Below are positions 1-7,986 of a stretch of DNA of 64,000 bases, in pieces. This DNA is from Bacteroidales bacterium UBA4772 (GTDB taxonomy: Bacteria > Bacteroidota > Bacteroidia > Bacteroidales > VadinHA17): positions 122,493-186,492 of the forward strand of contig DHHM01000016.1 in NCBI GenBank assembly GCA_002403305.1, read 5' to 3'. The notes beneath the pieces were generated by a model that had not been told where the DNA came from, searched no databases, and worked only from the letters and a program-made list of their open reading frames with translations. Numbering within the stretch: the first letter of the stretch is position 1; every line of letters begins with the position of its first letter. Position numbers and translations under genes: made by a program.

Positions 1-201
1 CCCGTCAGCCTCTTTCTCAGCCATCTCGCTGTAGGCAGAATAGTCAAGCGCCTTGATCCTGTTACCGTTGACCTCATCGTCACGTACCTTGCCGATGAAT
101 ATTGAGACTGCCCCGGCACCGTTGTCATCATTGCCCAGTGTCATCAGCTCCGAAATAAGAAGAGGTGTAATTGGCCCCCCGACCAGATACCTGTTTTTCA
201 T
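1..201 (-). CDS. moaE: Molybdopterin synthase catalytic subunit MoaE (N-terminal part, runs off the left edge)
   Basis: MoaE is the large subunit of molybdopterin synthase; with thiocarboxylated MoaD it adds the dithiolene sulfurs to cyclic pyranopterin monophosphate in the cytoplasm. Only the first 67 codons are inside the window, from the ATG at 201-199, and the frame stays open to the edge. The segment GAGAVSIFIGKVRDD at residues 29-42 is the conserved beta-strand and G-x-V-R turn of the family, followed by the expected LDYSAYSEMAEKEA stretch. The catalytic lysine region lies outside the window, so activity cannot be judged. The gene is 85 bp downstream of moaD on the same strand, with no promoter-like TAnnTTTG in the gap, so it is probably the last gene of the queD-polA-moaD-moaE run. 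Identification is firm; completeness is unknown. Confidence 0.85.
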   Translation of the reverse strand, partial: MKNRYLVGGPITPLLISELMTLGNDDNGAGAVSIFIGKVRDDEVNGNRIKALDYSAYSEMAEKEADG

Positions 202-286
202 CTGTTAACTGTTAATTATTTAAGGGTCAGATGGAACCGCATGATTATTTCTCTCATGCCTGTTTCATTTGGCAGAATTAAATAGG

Positions 287-523
287 TTAACCCCCTTCAA
301 AAGGAGGAAGTATTGCAATTATATCATTTTCTTTCAGCAGTGATTCCTCTTTAAGCAGATTTCTGTTGAGGGCGAGCCTGAAGGTGACCCTGCTCATTGC
401 CGGGTATCTTTCAAGTATCTGCTCGCACAGGGATGCCGTATCTTCTGCCGTAAAATCCTCGGAAGCCTTGCCGGCAACCTGCTGTGCAGCACCAAAATAG
501 AGAACCTTAACCTGTGTTGCCAT
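287..523 (-). CDS. moaD: Molybdopterin synthase sulfur-carrier subunit MoaD
   Basis: MoaD is a small ubiquitin-like protein whose C-terminal Gly-Gly is adenylated and thiocarboxylated and then donates sulfur inside MoaE. The 78-residue product has the expected size, starts with the beta-strand QVKVLYFGAAQQVAG, and ends exactly in PPFEGG, the functional diglycine tail. The ATG at 523 was chosen because it gives a standard N-terminus. A TTG two codons upstream (529-527) is also possible: it overlaps the polA stop codon and has a GGAGG sequence 5 bases before it. Either way the start lies within a few bases of the polA stop, so translation is probably coupled. moaE follows after 85 bp. Family assignment rests on length, fold signature, GG tail and the adjacent moaE. 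Confidence 0.88.
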   Translation of the reverse strand: MATQVKVLYFGAAQQVAGKASEDFTAEDTASLCEQILERYPAMSRVTFRLALNRNLLKEESLLKENDIIAILPPFEGG

Positions 524-525
524 GG

Positions 526-3432
526 TCAATGTGCCTCCAGCCAGTTGTTACCCGTACCTGTGTCAACCTCCAGCGGTATGGCCAGGTCTGCGGCACCCTT
601 CATCTCTTCGATGACCAGCCTCCTTAGTTTTTCCACCTTGCCGGCATCAACCTCAAAGATAAGTTCGTCATGCACCTGGAGTATCATCTTTGCCCCGGGC
701 ATCTCTCTCTCAAGCCTTCCGGCGATCCTGACCATGGCTATCTTGATGATGTCCGCAGCGCTGCCCTGTATGGGCGCATTGATGGCATTGCGTTCGGCAT
801 TGCCCCTTACCACCTGGTTTCTCGAGTGAATATCGGGCAGCCAGCGGCGTCGGCCGAACATTGTCGTCACATAGCCCGACTCCCGTGCACGGCTGATGCT
901 CTCATCCATGTAAACCTTCACCCCGGGGTATGAGTTGAAATAACCGTCAATCAGCTCTTTGGCCTCCTTGCGCCCTATGGTCAGCCTTTCGGAGAGCCCG
1001 AAGGCGGAGATGCCATAGATAATCCCGAAGTTGGCTGTCTTGGCTTTTGCCCGCATCTCGCGCGTCACCTCATCAAGGGCGACTTTGAAGATCTTGGCAG
1101 CCGTAGCCGAATGAATATCCTGTCCTGAAAGAAAGTCGGATATCATCGACTCGTCGCCGCTCAGGTGAGCCATAAGCCTCAGCTCTATCTGTGAATAGTC
1201 GGCGCTGAGAAAGATCTTACCCTCTGCAGGAATGAAGGCTTTTCTGATCTCGCGCCCCTCGGCGTCACGCACCGGTATGTTCTGCAGATTAGGATTCGTT
1301 GAACTCAGTCTGCCGGTTGATGCAACGGCCTGGTTATATGTAGTGTGTATCCTGCCGGTAACAGGACTGACCAGTCCGGGCAGTGCCTCGACATAGGTAG
1401 AGAGCAGTTTCTTCACACCCCGATACTCAAGGACCTTGCCTATTACAGGGTGCCTGGGTGACAGCCTTTGCAACACCTCCTCATCGGTGCGGTACTGCTT
1501 TGTTTTTGTAAGCCGGACATTGTCATCAAGCTTCAGCCTCACGAAGAGTATCTCTCCCAGCTGTTTGGGAGAGGAGATGTTAAATTCCTGCCCGGCCAGG
1601 GTATAGATCTCCTTTTCAAGTTTTATCAATGTCTCACGCAGTGTGACGGCAAAACTGTTAAGAGCATCACTGTCGAGCATGACGCCTGTCCTCTCCATAT
1701 CGGCAAGAACAGCTATCAGGGGCATTTCGATGTCGGCAGCCAGTTTTTCAAGGCCCTCTTTTTTGAGTATCGGAGCAAACTTCTCCTTCAACTGCCAGGT
1801 AACATCGGCATCCTCCACTGAATATTCCCTGAGCTGCTCCCTGCCAACATCCCTCATGTTCTTCTGTTTGGGACCTCGTTCGCCAATGAGCTCTTCTATA
1901 TGAACAGGTTCATAGTTAAGGTAGCTGGCCGAGAGCAGGTCCATGTTATGACGCATGTCGGGCTCAAGGAGGTAATGTGCTATCATTGTGTCAAACAGGG
2001 GACCCCTGACCCTGATACCGTATCCTGACAGCACCTGGATATCAAATTTCAGGTTTTGTCCTGTTTTGACGATTTTTTCATCTTCAAACACTCTCCGGAA
2101 AGGCTCCAGCCTCTGCAGTGCCTCCTCTCTGTCAGGCGGAAGCCACAGCATGGTTCCTGAGCCCTTCTGCCAGCTGAAGGCGACAGCTACGAGCGAGGTA
2201 TTGAGAGGGTCGAGGGAGGTGGTCTCGGTGTCAAAGCAGAACTCTTTAAGTGCTGCAAGCCGTGCTGCCAGCTCCTCTGTCTCCTCCATGTTTCCTGCAA
2301 CACTATATTCGTGAGGGGTATTGCTGATGTTTGAGGCGGATGAACGCGTTGCGGCGGCAGGGTTGCCGAAAAGTGTTCCCTGGCTGCCGGCGCTGGCTTC
2401 AGAGGCAGCATCGCCGAAGAGAGTCCCCGCGCTTCCGGACCCTGGTTCAGAGGCTGCTGCGCCAAAGATGGTTCCCGTACCGCCTGGTGATTCAGAGGTT
2501 GATGCCTCTGTTCCGGCAACATCATGCCGGGGTTTTCCTGAGGTGCTACCGGCTGATACCGGGAGTCGTGAGGCCATAGTCCTGAACTCCAGCTCCTCAT
2601 AGAGCGTTCGCAGTGCCTCCGGATCTGCCCCGCTGCGGTGGAACTCCTCGTGACGGAATTCCAGCGGCACATTCTGTTCGATTGTCGCCAGCCGCTTTGA
2701 GAGGAGGATCTGTTCCCTGTTCTGCTCCAGGATGTCCTTCTGCCGGCCTGAGAGCTCCGATGTCTTGCCCAGAAGGCTCTCAATGTCTCCGTGCTCGCTG
2801 ATGAGCCTGCAGGCTGTCTTAGGGCCTATTCCCGGGGCGCCGGGGATATTGTCAGAGCTGTCGCCCATAAGGCCGAGGAGATCGGTAATATTTGACGGGG
2901 CGACGCCGTACTCCCTCATGATTTCATCTTCTCCCCATATCTCGGCTTCGCCGCCACCGCGTCCGGGACGGTACATCTTCACTCTGTTGGTGACAAGCTG
3001 TGCAAAGTCCTTGTCAGGTGTCATCATGTATGCCATGAAACCATCTTCCGATGCCTTTCGTGCCAGCGTGCCTATGACATCGTCGGCCTCGAAGCCCGGC
3101 ACCTCCACGATGGGAATGCGGTATGCCTCGAGCAGCCGCTTGATATAGGGCACTGCTATTTTGATATCCTCGGGGGTAGCGTCACGGTTGGCCTTGTATG
3201 CCGGGTATATCTCATTTCTGAAGGTAGGTCCGGGGGGGTCAAATACAACGGCTATATGCGTGGGATTCTGTTTCTTAAGCAGATCTTCCAGGGTGAGAAG
3301 AAATCCAAACACCGCAGAGGTGTTCATCCCTCTGGATGTCACGCGAGGATTCCTGATGAATGCATAGTATGACCTGAATATCAACGCATAAGCATCAAGT
3401 AAAAAAAGCCTTTTGTCCTTTTCTTCTGCCAT
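526..3432 (-). CDS. polA: DNA polymerase I
   Basis: Replication and repair polymerase that removes RNA primers and fills gaps. All three domains are present: a 5' nuclease (about residues 8-290, with the GDSSDNIPGAPGIG helix-hairpin-helix loop), a 3'-5' proofreading domain (about 380-580) with its acidic residues in place (DTETTS, TGQNLKFD, YSVEDAD), and the polymerase domain with motif A (SADYSQIELR), motif B (KAKTANFGIIYG) and motif C (QVHDE). The product is 968 residues, longer than the E. coli enzyme, because a low-complexity linker of about 80 residues carries three GT(I/L)FG units between the first two domains. The start at 3432 was chosen because its ATG overlaps the queD stop (TGATG), implying coupling; an upstream in-frame start would lie inside queD. 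It is the second gene of the queD operon. Confidence 0.96.
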   Translation of the reverse strand: MAEEKDKRLFLLDAYALIFRSYYAFIRNPRVTSRGMNTSAVFGFLLTLEDLLKKQNPTHIAVVFDPPGPTFRNEIYPAYKANRDATPEDIKIAVPYIKRLLEAYRIPIVEVPGFEADDVIGTLARKASEDGFMAYMMTPDKDFAQLVTNRVKMYRPGRGGGEAEIWGEDEIMREYGVAPSNITDLLGLMGDSSDNIPGAPGIGPKTACRLISEHGDIESLLGKTSELSGRQKDILEQNREQILLSKRLATIEQNVPLEFRHEEFHRSGADPEALRTLYEELEFRTMASRLPVSAGSTSGKPRHDVAGTEASTSESPGGTGTIFGAAASEPGSGSAGTLFGDAASEASAGSQGTLFGNPAAATRSSASNISNTPHEYSVAGNMEETEELAARLAALKEFCFDTETTSLDPLNTSLVAVAFSWQKGSGTMLWLPPDREEALQRLEPFRRVFEDEKIVKTGQNLKFDIQVLSGYGIRVRGPLFDTMIAHYLLEPDMRHNMDLLSASYLNYEPVHIEELIGERGPKQKNMRDVGREQLREYSVEDADVTWQLKEKFAPILKKEGLEKLAADIEMPLIAVLADMERTGVMLDSDALNSFAVTLRETLIKLEKEIYTLAGQEFNISSPKQLGEILFVRLKLDDNVRLTKTKQYRTDEEVLQRLSPRHPVIGKVLEYRGVKKLLSTYVEALPGLVSPVTGRIHTTYNQAVASTGRLSSTNPNLQNIPVRDAEGREIRKAFIPAEGKIFLSADYSQIELRLMAHLSGDESMISDFLSGQDIHSATAAKIFKVALDEVTREMRAKAKTANFGIIYGISAFGLSERLTIGRKEAKELIDGYFNSYPGVKVYMDESISRARESGYVTTMFGRRRWLPDIHSRNQVVRGNAERNAINAPIQGSAADIIKIAMVRIAGRLEREMPGAKMILQVHDELIFEVDAGKVEKLRRLVIEEMKGAADLAIPLEVDTGTGNNWLEAH

Positions 3433-3881
3433 CACCGGTTGTCTGATGCGTACCACTCGGCAAACGAGTTGGCCGTCTCATAAAGTTTCACGCTGTGAAG
3501 AGAGACACCTTCTGGTATCTTGTCGCTGATGATTGATGCAATATCCGAAACGATGTTTTCGCATGTCGGCTGGTATGGCGAGACAATGACATTGCTGAAG
3601 TGTTTCCTGTAGCTTTCTACAAGATCTGCAGGCGCCAGTCCGGATACCATCAGAGCATGGTCAAACCTGTTGACGACATGCTCCAGCACTATCCGCTTCA
3701 GATCTCTGAAGTCGATCACCATGCCGTTGCGCGGATGATCCGTATCATCAAGCGGCAGACCCGATAAGGTCACATAAAGAAGATATGAATGACCGTGCAC
3801 GTTACGGCAGGGACCGTCATAATTCCACAGCACGTGCGCCATCTCAAACCTGAATTCCCTGGTTACCCTGATAACAGACAT
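3432..3881 (-). CDS. queD: 6-carboxytetrahydropterin synthase / 6-pyruvoyltetrahydropterin synthase family protein (QueD-like)
   Basis: Enzyme of the QueD/PTPS family, which turns dihydroneopterin triphosphate into 6-carboxytetrahydropterin for queuosine and other 7-deazapurines. The zinc-binding histidines are visible (FEMAHVL near the N-terminus and the HGHSY pair), with the cysteine of CRNVHGH at the position of the catalytic thiol, and a late cluster with PTCENIVSDIA as in family members. The product is 149 residues, a little longer than typical bacterial QueD. The start at 3881 is preferred over an in-frame ATG at 3902 because the TACTTTTG promoter element (3909-3902, minus strand) abuts the upstream ATG, which would leave no room for a transcript. 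It is first in the run with polA and moaDE. No other queuosine gene is in view, so a pterin role cannot be excluded. Confidence 0.85.
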   Translation of the reverse strand: MSVIRVTREFRFEMAHVLWNYDGPCRNVHGHSYLLYVTLSGLPLDDTDHPRNGMVIDFRDLKRIVLEHVVNRFDHALMVSGLAPADLVESYRKHFSNVIVSPYQPTCENIVSDIASIISDKIPEGVSLHSVKLYETANSFAEWYASDNR

Positions 3882-3901
3882 AGTACAATTATTGATGCTC
3901 A

Positions 3902-3909
3902 CAAAAGTA
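3902..3909 (-). promoter_or_regulatory. Promoter -7 element of the queD-polA-moaDE run
   Basis: On the minus strand this reads TACTTTTG, an exact match to the Bacteroidota TAnnTTTG element. It lies 20 bases upstream of the chosen queD start and argues against the longer upstream start. No TTG -33 element at standard spacing is evident. Confidence 0.6.
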
Positions 3910-3992
3910 ACCTATTTATCACGATTTTTGTTTATCATGTTATTTCTCACTGATATTTACAACCTTAAATGTCGTACATAATTATTTAAGCG

Positions 3993-4000
3993 TACCTTTG
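3993..4000 (+). promoter_or_regulatory. Promoter -7 element of the acyl-CoA synthetase gene
   Basis: TACCTTTG, an exact TAnnTTTG match, 20 bases upstream of the ATG at 4021. With the queD element 83 bases away it forms a divergent promoter region. A convincing -33 box is not visible. Confidence 0.6.
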
Positions 4001-4020
4001 TTCCCTCAAAGTAATAAATT

Positions 4021-5661
4021 ATGGATAACAAGATGATGTTGACAATCCCGTTCCTTGCCGGAGAGAGCTTCAGAAAGCACGGCAGCAACAAGGCAATGGG
4101 ATTTGTGGGAGAGGATGTTATTACATACCATCAGCTCAGTAACCGTACCCGGGCGATAACCCGCCTGCTTGAAGAATACAGGGTGCAAAAGGGAGACAGG
4201 GTGGCTCTCCTGAGCGGCAGCATGCCCAACTGGGGTGCGACCTACCTGGCAATAACCTCAATGGGTGCTGTGGCAGTACCTATACTTCCCGACTTCACTG
4301 CCGGGGAGGTTTCAAATGTGATGGTACACTCAGGGGCCAAAGTACTTTTTGTATCCAATGCCCTGAGGCCAAAAATTGAGGGATTCAAATCAGAAACGCT
4401 TGAGACGGTCATATCCAATGACGATTTCTCGGTAATATCGGGAAGCAACGGCGCCAGTTTTGATCCGGAAGGAAGGCCTGAAAGGGAATACCCGGTTGAG
4501 GAAGAGGATCTGGCGGTGATAATTTACACCTCCGGGACCACAGGCAAGTCGAAGGGAGTAATGCTGACTCATAAAAACATCTGTTTTACCGCACAGCAGG
4601 TGCTCACCATCCAGCAGGTGGTGGAGAGTGATGTGTTTCTGTCAATCCTTCCGCTATCTCACACCTACGAGCAGACACTCGGTCTGATACTTCCGCTTTT
4701 CAACGGAGCCGCGATATATTATCTGCGCAAGGCACCGACACCGTCAGTACTGCTGCCTGCACTTGAGATGGTGAGGCCTACGACGATGCTCACAGTGCCA
4801 CTGATAATGGAAAAGATATATTTCAGCAAGATTCTTCCGACATTCGAGAAGAACAGGCTGGTATCCTTTCTCTATCACAAAACCCCCGTGCGCAGGCTTC
4901 TTAACAAGATTGCGGGGAAAAAGATATATGCGACATTCGGCGGCAGGCTGCGCTTCTTCGGCGTGGGTGGTGCCAAGCTCACTCCTACAGTTGAAAAATT
5001 CCTTCTCGATGCGGGCTTCCCGTATGCCATCGGTTACGGACTTACTGAGACCGCACCGCTGCTGGCAGGCACAAAGGTCGGTTCCTGCAGGCTGGGTTCC
5101 ACAGGACCGGCAATGGAAGGCGTGACACTTAAGATTCACAACCCCGACCCGGTTACCGGCGAGGGTGAAGTATGGGTAAGGGGCGACAATGTCATGAAAG
5201 GATATTATCGTGAGCCGCAGATGACGGCTGAAGTAATCACACCCGACGGATGGTTCCGTACCGGCGACCTTGGGCATCTCGACAAAGATAACTATCTTAG
5301 TATCAGAGGACGGCTTAAGAATATGATCGTTGGTTCAAGCGGTGAGAATATCTATCCTGAAGAGATTGAATCAGTCATAAACGACTTTGGGCACGTGATT
5401 GAGTCTCTGGTGGTGCAGCAGAAGGGCAAGCTAGTTGCAATGGTCCATGTAAACATTGAGGAACTGCAGGCAAAATACCAGCAGATGAAGAAGGAGATCA
5501 CGGATCATGCGGAACATCTGGTGGAAGAATATCTTGAGGAGCTGCGCAGGTACGTCAATTCGAAGGTAAACAAATACAGCCAGTTGCAGCTTGTAGTTTA
5601 CCAGCCTGAACCATTTCAGAAGACAGCAACGCTCAAGATAAAGAGATTTCTCTATTACTGA
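4021..5661 (+). CDS. Long-chain acyl-CoA synthetase (AMP-dependent ligase)
   Basis: Activates fatty acids to acyl-CoA through an acyl-adenylate, feeding membrane lipid synthesis or degradation. The 546-residue protein shows the adenylating-enzyme core motifs in order: the P-loop-like YTSGTTGKSKGVMLTH (about residues 170-185), the YGLTETAPLL motif, WFRTGDLG, and the hinge-type GRLKNMIVGSSGENIYPEEIE. The overall pattern resembles FadD15-type long-chain ligases rather than acetyl-CoA synthetases, being shorter and having the ENIYPEEIE lid. The lysine near the C-terminus expected for adenylation is probably in TATLKIKRFLY. It has no signal peptide, so it is cytosolic or membrane-peripheral. It starts at the first ATG downstream of a perfect promoter element and appears monocistronic, with lspA following 93 bp later. 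Chain-length specificity cannot be read from sequence. Confidence 0.92.
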   Translation: MDNKMMLTIPFLAGESFRKHGSNKAMGFVGEDVITYHQLSNRTRAITRLLEEYRVQKGDRVALLSGSMPNWGATYLAITSMGAVAVPILPDFTAGEVSNVMVHSGAKVLFVSNALRPKIEGFKSETLETVISNDDFSVISGSNGASFDPEGRPEREYPVEEEDLAVIIYTSGTTGKSKGVMLTHKNICFTAQQVLTIQQVVESDVFLSILPLSHTYEQTLGLILPLFNGAAIYYLRKAPTPSVLLPALEMVRPTTMLTVPLIMEKIYFSKILPTFEKNRLVSFLYHKTPVRRLLNKIAGKKIYATFGGRLRFFGVGGAKLTPTVEKFLLDAGFPYAIGYGLTETAPLLAGTKVGSCRLGSTGPAMEGVTLKIHNPDPVTGEGEVWVRGDNVMKGYYREPQMTAEVITPDGWFRTGDLGHLDKDNYLSIRGRLKNMIVGSSGENIYPEEIESVINDFGHVIESLVVQQKGKLVAMVHVNIEELQAKYQQMKKEITDHAEHLVEEYLEELRRYVNSKVNKYSQLQLVVYQPEPFQKTATLKIKRFLYY

Positions 5662-5754
5662 CCCGGAGCCGGATGCCGGATGATGCAGACGTCATGTAAC
5701 TGATGATAACGCCGTTCGGGTTTTTTTGCTAATTTGCGCCAAATTTTAACACCT

Positions 5755-6363
5755 ATGTCGGTTGCGAAAAAGTCACTGCTGCTGATCTTCTCCATACTGC
5801 TTGTCGATCAGATCCTCAAGATCATCATTAAAACCAATATGGTCATTGGCGAGGAGATACATGTGGCAGGCAACTGGTTCCTGATACACTTCCTTGAGAA
5901 CAACGGCATGGCTTTCGGTATGGAGTGGGGCGGCAAGGCCGGCAAGATAGCCCTTTCTGCATTCCGGATGCTGGCCATAGCAGGGATCTCGTGGTATCTG
6001 GCCGGCATTATACGAAAGAAAGCCCATATAGGACTTGTACTGTCAGTCAGTGCAATAATCGCCGGCGCAGCAGGAAATCTCATTGACAGTGCCTTTTACG
6101 GCCTGATCTTCAGTGAGAGCTGGCACACCCCGGCAGTCCTGTTCCCGGAGGGAGGAGGATATTCCTCATTTCTGACGGGAAGGGTGGTGGATATGTTCTA
6201 TTTTCCGATTATAGACACGCAATGGCCCGAATGGTCGCCGATCAGACCCGGACAGTCATTTGTCTTTTTCAGACCCGTTTTCAATATTGCAGACGCATCA
6301 ATCACCACCGGAGTGATCGCAATACTTCTGTTCCAGAGAAAGTTTCTTGAAGAGAAAAGGTGA
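5755..6363 (+). CDS. lspA: Lipoprotein signal peptidase (signal peptidase II)
   Basis: Integral inner-membrane aspartyl protease that removes signal peptides from diacylated prolipoproteins; the window encodes many of its likely substrates. The 202-residue product has four hydrophobic segments and the family motifs: ENNGMAFGM, GAAGNLIDSAFYG with the first catalytic aspartate, GRVVDMFYFPI with the second, and FNIADASITTG near the C-terminus. The arginine that often follows the first catalytic Asp is serine here. An insertion of about 35 residues between the two aspartates makes it longer than the E. coli enzyme, as is usual in Bacteroidota. The ATG at 5755 was chosen; an upstream in-frame TTG at 5734 lies within a TAATTTGC sequence resembling a -7 element (one base short of consensus). 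The polyprenyl synthase follows 99 bp downstream. Confidence 0.93.
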   Translation: MSVAKKSLLLIFSILLVDQILKIIIKTNMVIGEEIHVAGNWFLIHFLENNGMAFGMEWGGKAGKIALSAFRMLAIAGISWYLAGIIRKKAHIGLVLSVSAIIAGAAGNLIDSAFYGLIFSESWHTPAVLFPEGGGYSSFLTGRVVDMFYFPIIDTQWPEWSPIRPGQSFVFFRPVFNIADASITTGVIAILLFQRKFLEEKR

Positions 6364-6433
6364 TAATTGCATATATGTCCGGTTCTTTTCAACGCCATGC
6401 TGTGAAAAACTATCCGGGTAAAACATTTTCTCT

Positions 6434-6441
6434 TATTTTTG
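6434..6441 (+). promoter_or_regulatory. Promoter -7 element of the polyprenyl synthase gene
   Basis: TATTTTTG, an exact TAnnTTTG match, 21 bases before the ATG at 6463. Its final TTG is the in-frame upstream start that was rejected for the gene. Confidence 0.55.
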
Positions 6442-6462
6442 AGCTTATTACAGGCCGGAAAG

Positions 6463-7437
6463 ATGTCAACCATTGCAGATATTAAGAGCCCCGTTGCCGC
6501 AGAGATGCGCGATTTTGAGTCCTACTTCGCAAAGACGCTCCGTAGTGATATCCCATTTTTCCGGGTCATCCTTAATAATATCATACGCCGGAAGGGCAAG
6601 CAGCTAAGGCCTCTTCTGGTGTTTCTCTCCGCCAGGCTCCACGGCACCATCACCGAGACAACATACATAGCCGCCACCTTCATCGAGCTGCTTCATACGG
6701 CCACCCTGGTGCATGATGACGTTGTTGATGATGCCTCGGAACGACGAGGACTGCCGACTGTCAATGTGCTTTACAACTCAAAGATCGCCGTGCTGGTTGG
6801 TGATTACCTGCTTGCACAGGGAATGCTTATCAGTGTTTCGAAGAAGCGTTTTGACATGCTTGGCATTGTCTCCGACGCCGTGAGGGAAATAGTAAAGGGA
6901 GAGCTGATACAGCTGCAGAAGACCCGCAGGCTGGATATAAGGGAAGAGGATTACTTCCGCATCATAAGGATGAAGACTGCGGCGCTGATTGCAGCTTGCA
7001 CCGCCTGCGGCACCAGCTCTGTCACCGATGACCCGGAGACCATCGAAAAGATGAAATCGTTCGGCGTAAATGTGGGTGTGGCATTCCAGATAAAGGATGA
7101 CCTCCTTGACTATACAAGCAACGGACTGACGGGGAAGCGTGAAGGAAACGACATTAAGGAAAAGAAGATCACTCTGCCGCTGATTCATGCGCTGCGCGAG
7201 GCCGGACCGGCAGAGAGAAGGAAGATAAAGCGCATCATAAGGAAAAAGAAGAAATCGCGTGGTGAGATCAGGGAGGTGATCGCTTTTGTAAAAAATAATC
7301 ACGGCCTTGAATATGCCGAGACAAAAATGCAGGAGTATGCCGACAGGGCTATTCATATCCTTGAGGAATACCCCGAATCAGAAACCAGATCTGCAATGAT
7401 GGAATTTGTAATATTTTCAACACTGAGAAAAAAATGA
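6463..7437 (+). CDS. All-trans polyprenyl diphosphate synthase (IspB/HepT type)
   Basis: Trans-prenyltransferase that extends farnesyl diphosphate with isopentenyl units to make the side chain of menaquinone. The 324-residue product has both aspartate-rich Mg-binding motifs, HDDVVDDAS and QIKDDLLDY, the GKQLRPLL substrate-binding motif near residue 45, and LVGDYLLA and MKTAALIAA helices typical of the family. Chain length (C35-C45) cannot be decided reliably; in this phylum the product is usually the menaquinone tail. The start is the ATG at 6463, 21 bases after a perfect promoter element; the upstream TTG lies within that element. Its stop overlaps the next gene's ATG (ATGA), so the CoA-binding protein is coupled to it. 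The C-terminal third is very rich in lysine and arginine. Confidence 0.92.
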   Translation: MSTIADIKSPVAAEMRDFESYFAKTLRSDIPFFRVILNNIIRRKGKQLRPLLVFLSARLHGTITETTYIAATFIELLHTATLVHDDVVDDASERRGLPTVNVLYNSKIAVLVGDYLLAQGMLISVSKKRFDMLGIVSDAVREIVKGELIQLQKTRRLDIREEDYFRIIRMKTAALIAACTACGTSSVTDDPETIEKMKSFGVNVGVAFQIKDDLLDYTSNGLTGKREGNDIKEKKITLPLIHALREAGPAERRKIKRIIRKKKKSRGEIREVIAFVKNNHGLEYAETKMQEYADRAIHILEEYPESETRSAMMEFVIFSTLRKK

Positions 7438-7874
7438 AAGATGTCGCCCGCTTCCTGTCACTGGAAAAGTATGCCATTGCAGGAGTGTCACGTGATCCGA
7501 AGAAATTCGGGCAGGTCATGTTCAAGGATCTGCGCAAAAAGGGAATGGATGTTGTCCCCATTAATCCCAACGCAGAATCGATCGACGGCGTGAGATGCTT
7601 TGGTTCCGTAAAGGAACTTCCATCAGACATCAGGGGGGTGATCTTTATGACACCAAAGGAAGAGACTGCCGCCGTTGCCAGGGAGGCCGCTGAACACGGG
7701 ATAAAGGATCTGTGGATCCAGCAGGGGGCAGAAACCAAATCGCTGGTTGAGGAATTTTCAAAGGAGGATCTGAACTTTATCCACAACCAGTGCATCCTGA
7801 TGTTCTGGAAACCGAACGGAGTGCATTCCGTACACCGTTTTCTGAAGAAAATCTTCGGGGCACTTCCCGCGTAA
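7434..7874 (+). CDS. CoA-binding domain protein (YccU-like)
   Basis: Small single-domain protein of the CoA_binding_2 family, a Rossmann fold related to the nucleotide-binding domain of succinyl-CoA synthetase. The N-terminal nucleotide loop AIAGVSRDPKKFG and the strands VVPINPNA and IRGVIFMTP are where the family expects them, and LWIQQGAE resembles its conserved late motif. The 146-residue length is typical. The cellular role is not established for this family. It overlaps the prenyl synthase by four bases (ATGA) and is therefore in the same transcript. A hairpin with a T-run that could end this transcript lies inside the end of the convergent uvrC. Confidence 0.85.
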   Translation: MKDVARFLSLEKYAIAGVSRDPKKFGQVMFKDLRKKGMDVVPINPNAESIDGVRCFGSVKELPSDIRGVIFMTPKEETAAVAREAAEHGIKDLWIQQGAETKSLVEEFSKEDLNFIHNQCILMFWKPNGVHSVHRFLKKIFGALPA

Positions 7875-7906
7875 ACTAAAATTTTTAAATGTCAGGAGGT
7901 TAAGAC

Positions 7907-7964
7907 GTCACCCACAGCCTCGTTAGTCGCTGTGATTCAGGTGATTATCAAGACTGGTGAGGCT
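7907..7964. repeat. Nested inverted repeats between two convergent genes
   Basis: Within 58 bp are CACAGC/GCTGTG (7913-7918 with 7929-7934), an enclosing GTCACC/GGTGAT pair (7907-7912 with 7940-7945), and an alternative AGCCTC/GAGGCT pair (7916-7921 with 7959-7964) that shares bases with the first. This may be a terminator or a small folded RNA end; no gene is present. Confidence 0.4.
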
Positions 7965-7967
7965 GAT

Positions 7968-7983
7968 TGTTCCACGTGGAAAA
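7968..7983. other. Imperfect parS-like site (ParB-binding centromere element)
   Basis: TGTTCCACGTGGAAAA differs from the parS consensus TGTTnCACGTGnAACA at one of the fixed positions (A for C at 7982). It is in the intergenic strip next to the uvrC stop, 4 kb from a perfect copy at 12031-12046. Being intergenic and so close to a perfect site makes chance unlikely. Confidence 0.6.
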
Positions 7984-7986
7984 TAG

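Noticed and set aside
5711..5728. Terminator after the acyl-CoA synthetase gene (CCGTTCGGG followed by a T run)
   Set aside because: The stem is only three base pairs, so the T run alone is weak evidence; it also merges into the likely lspA promoter.
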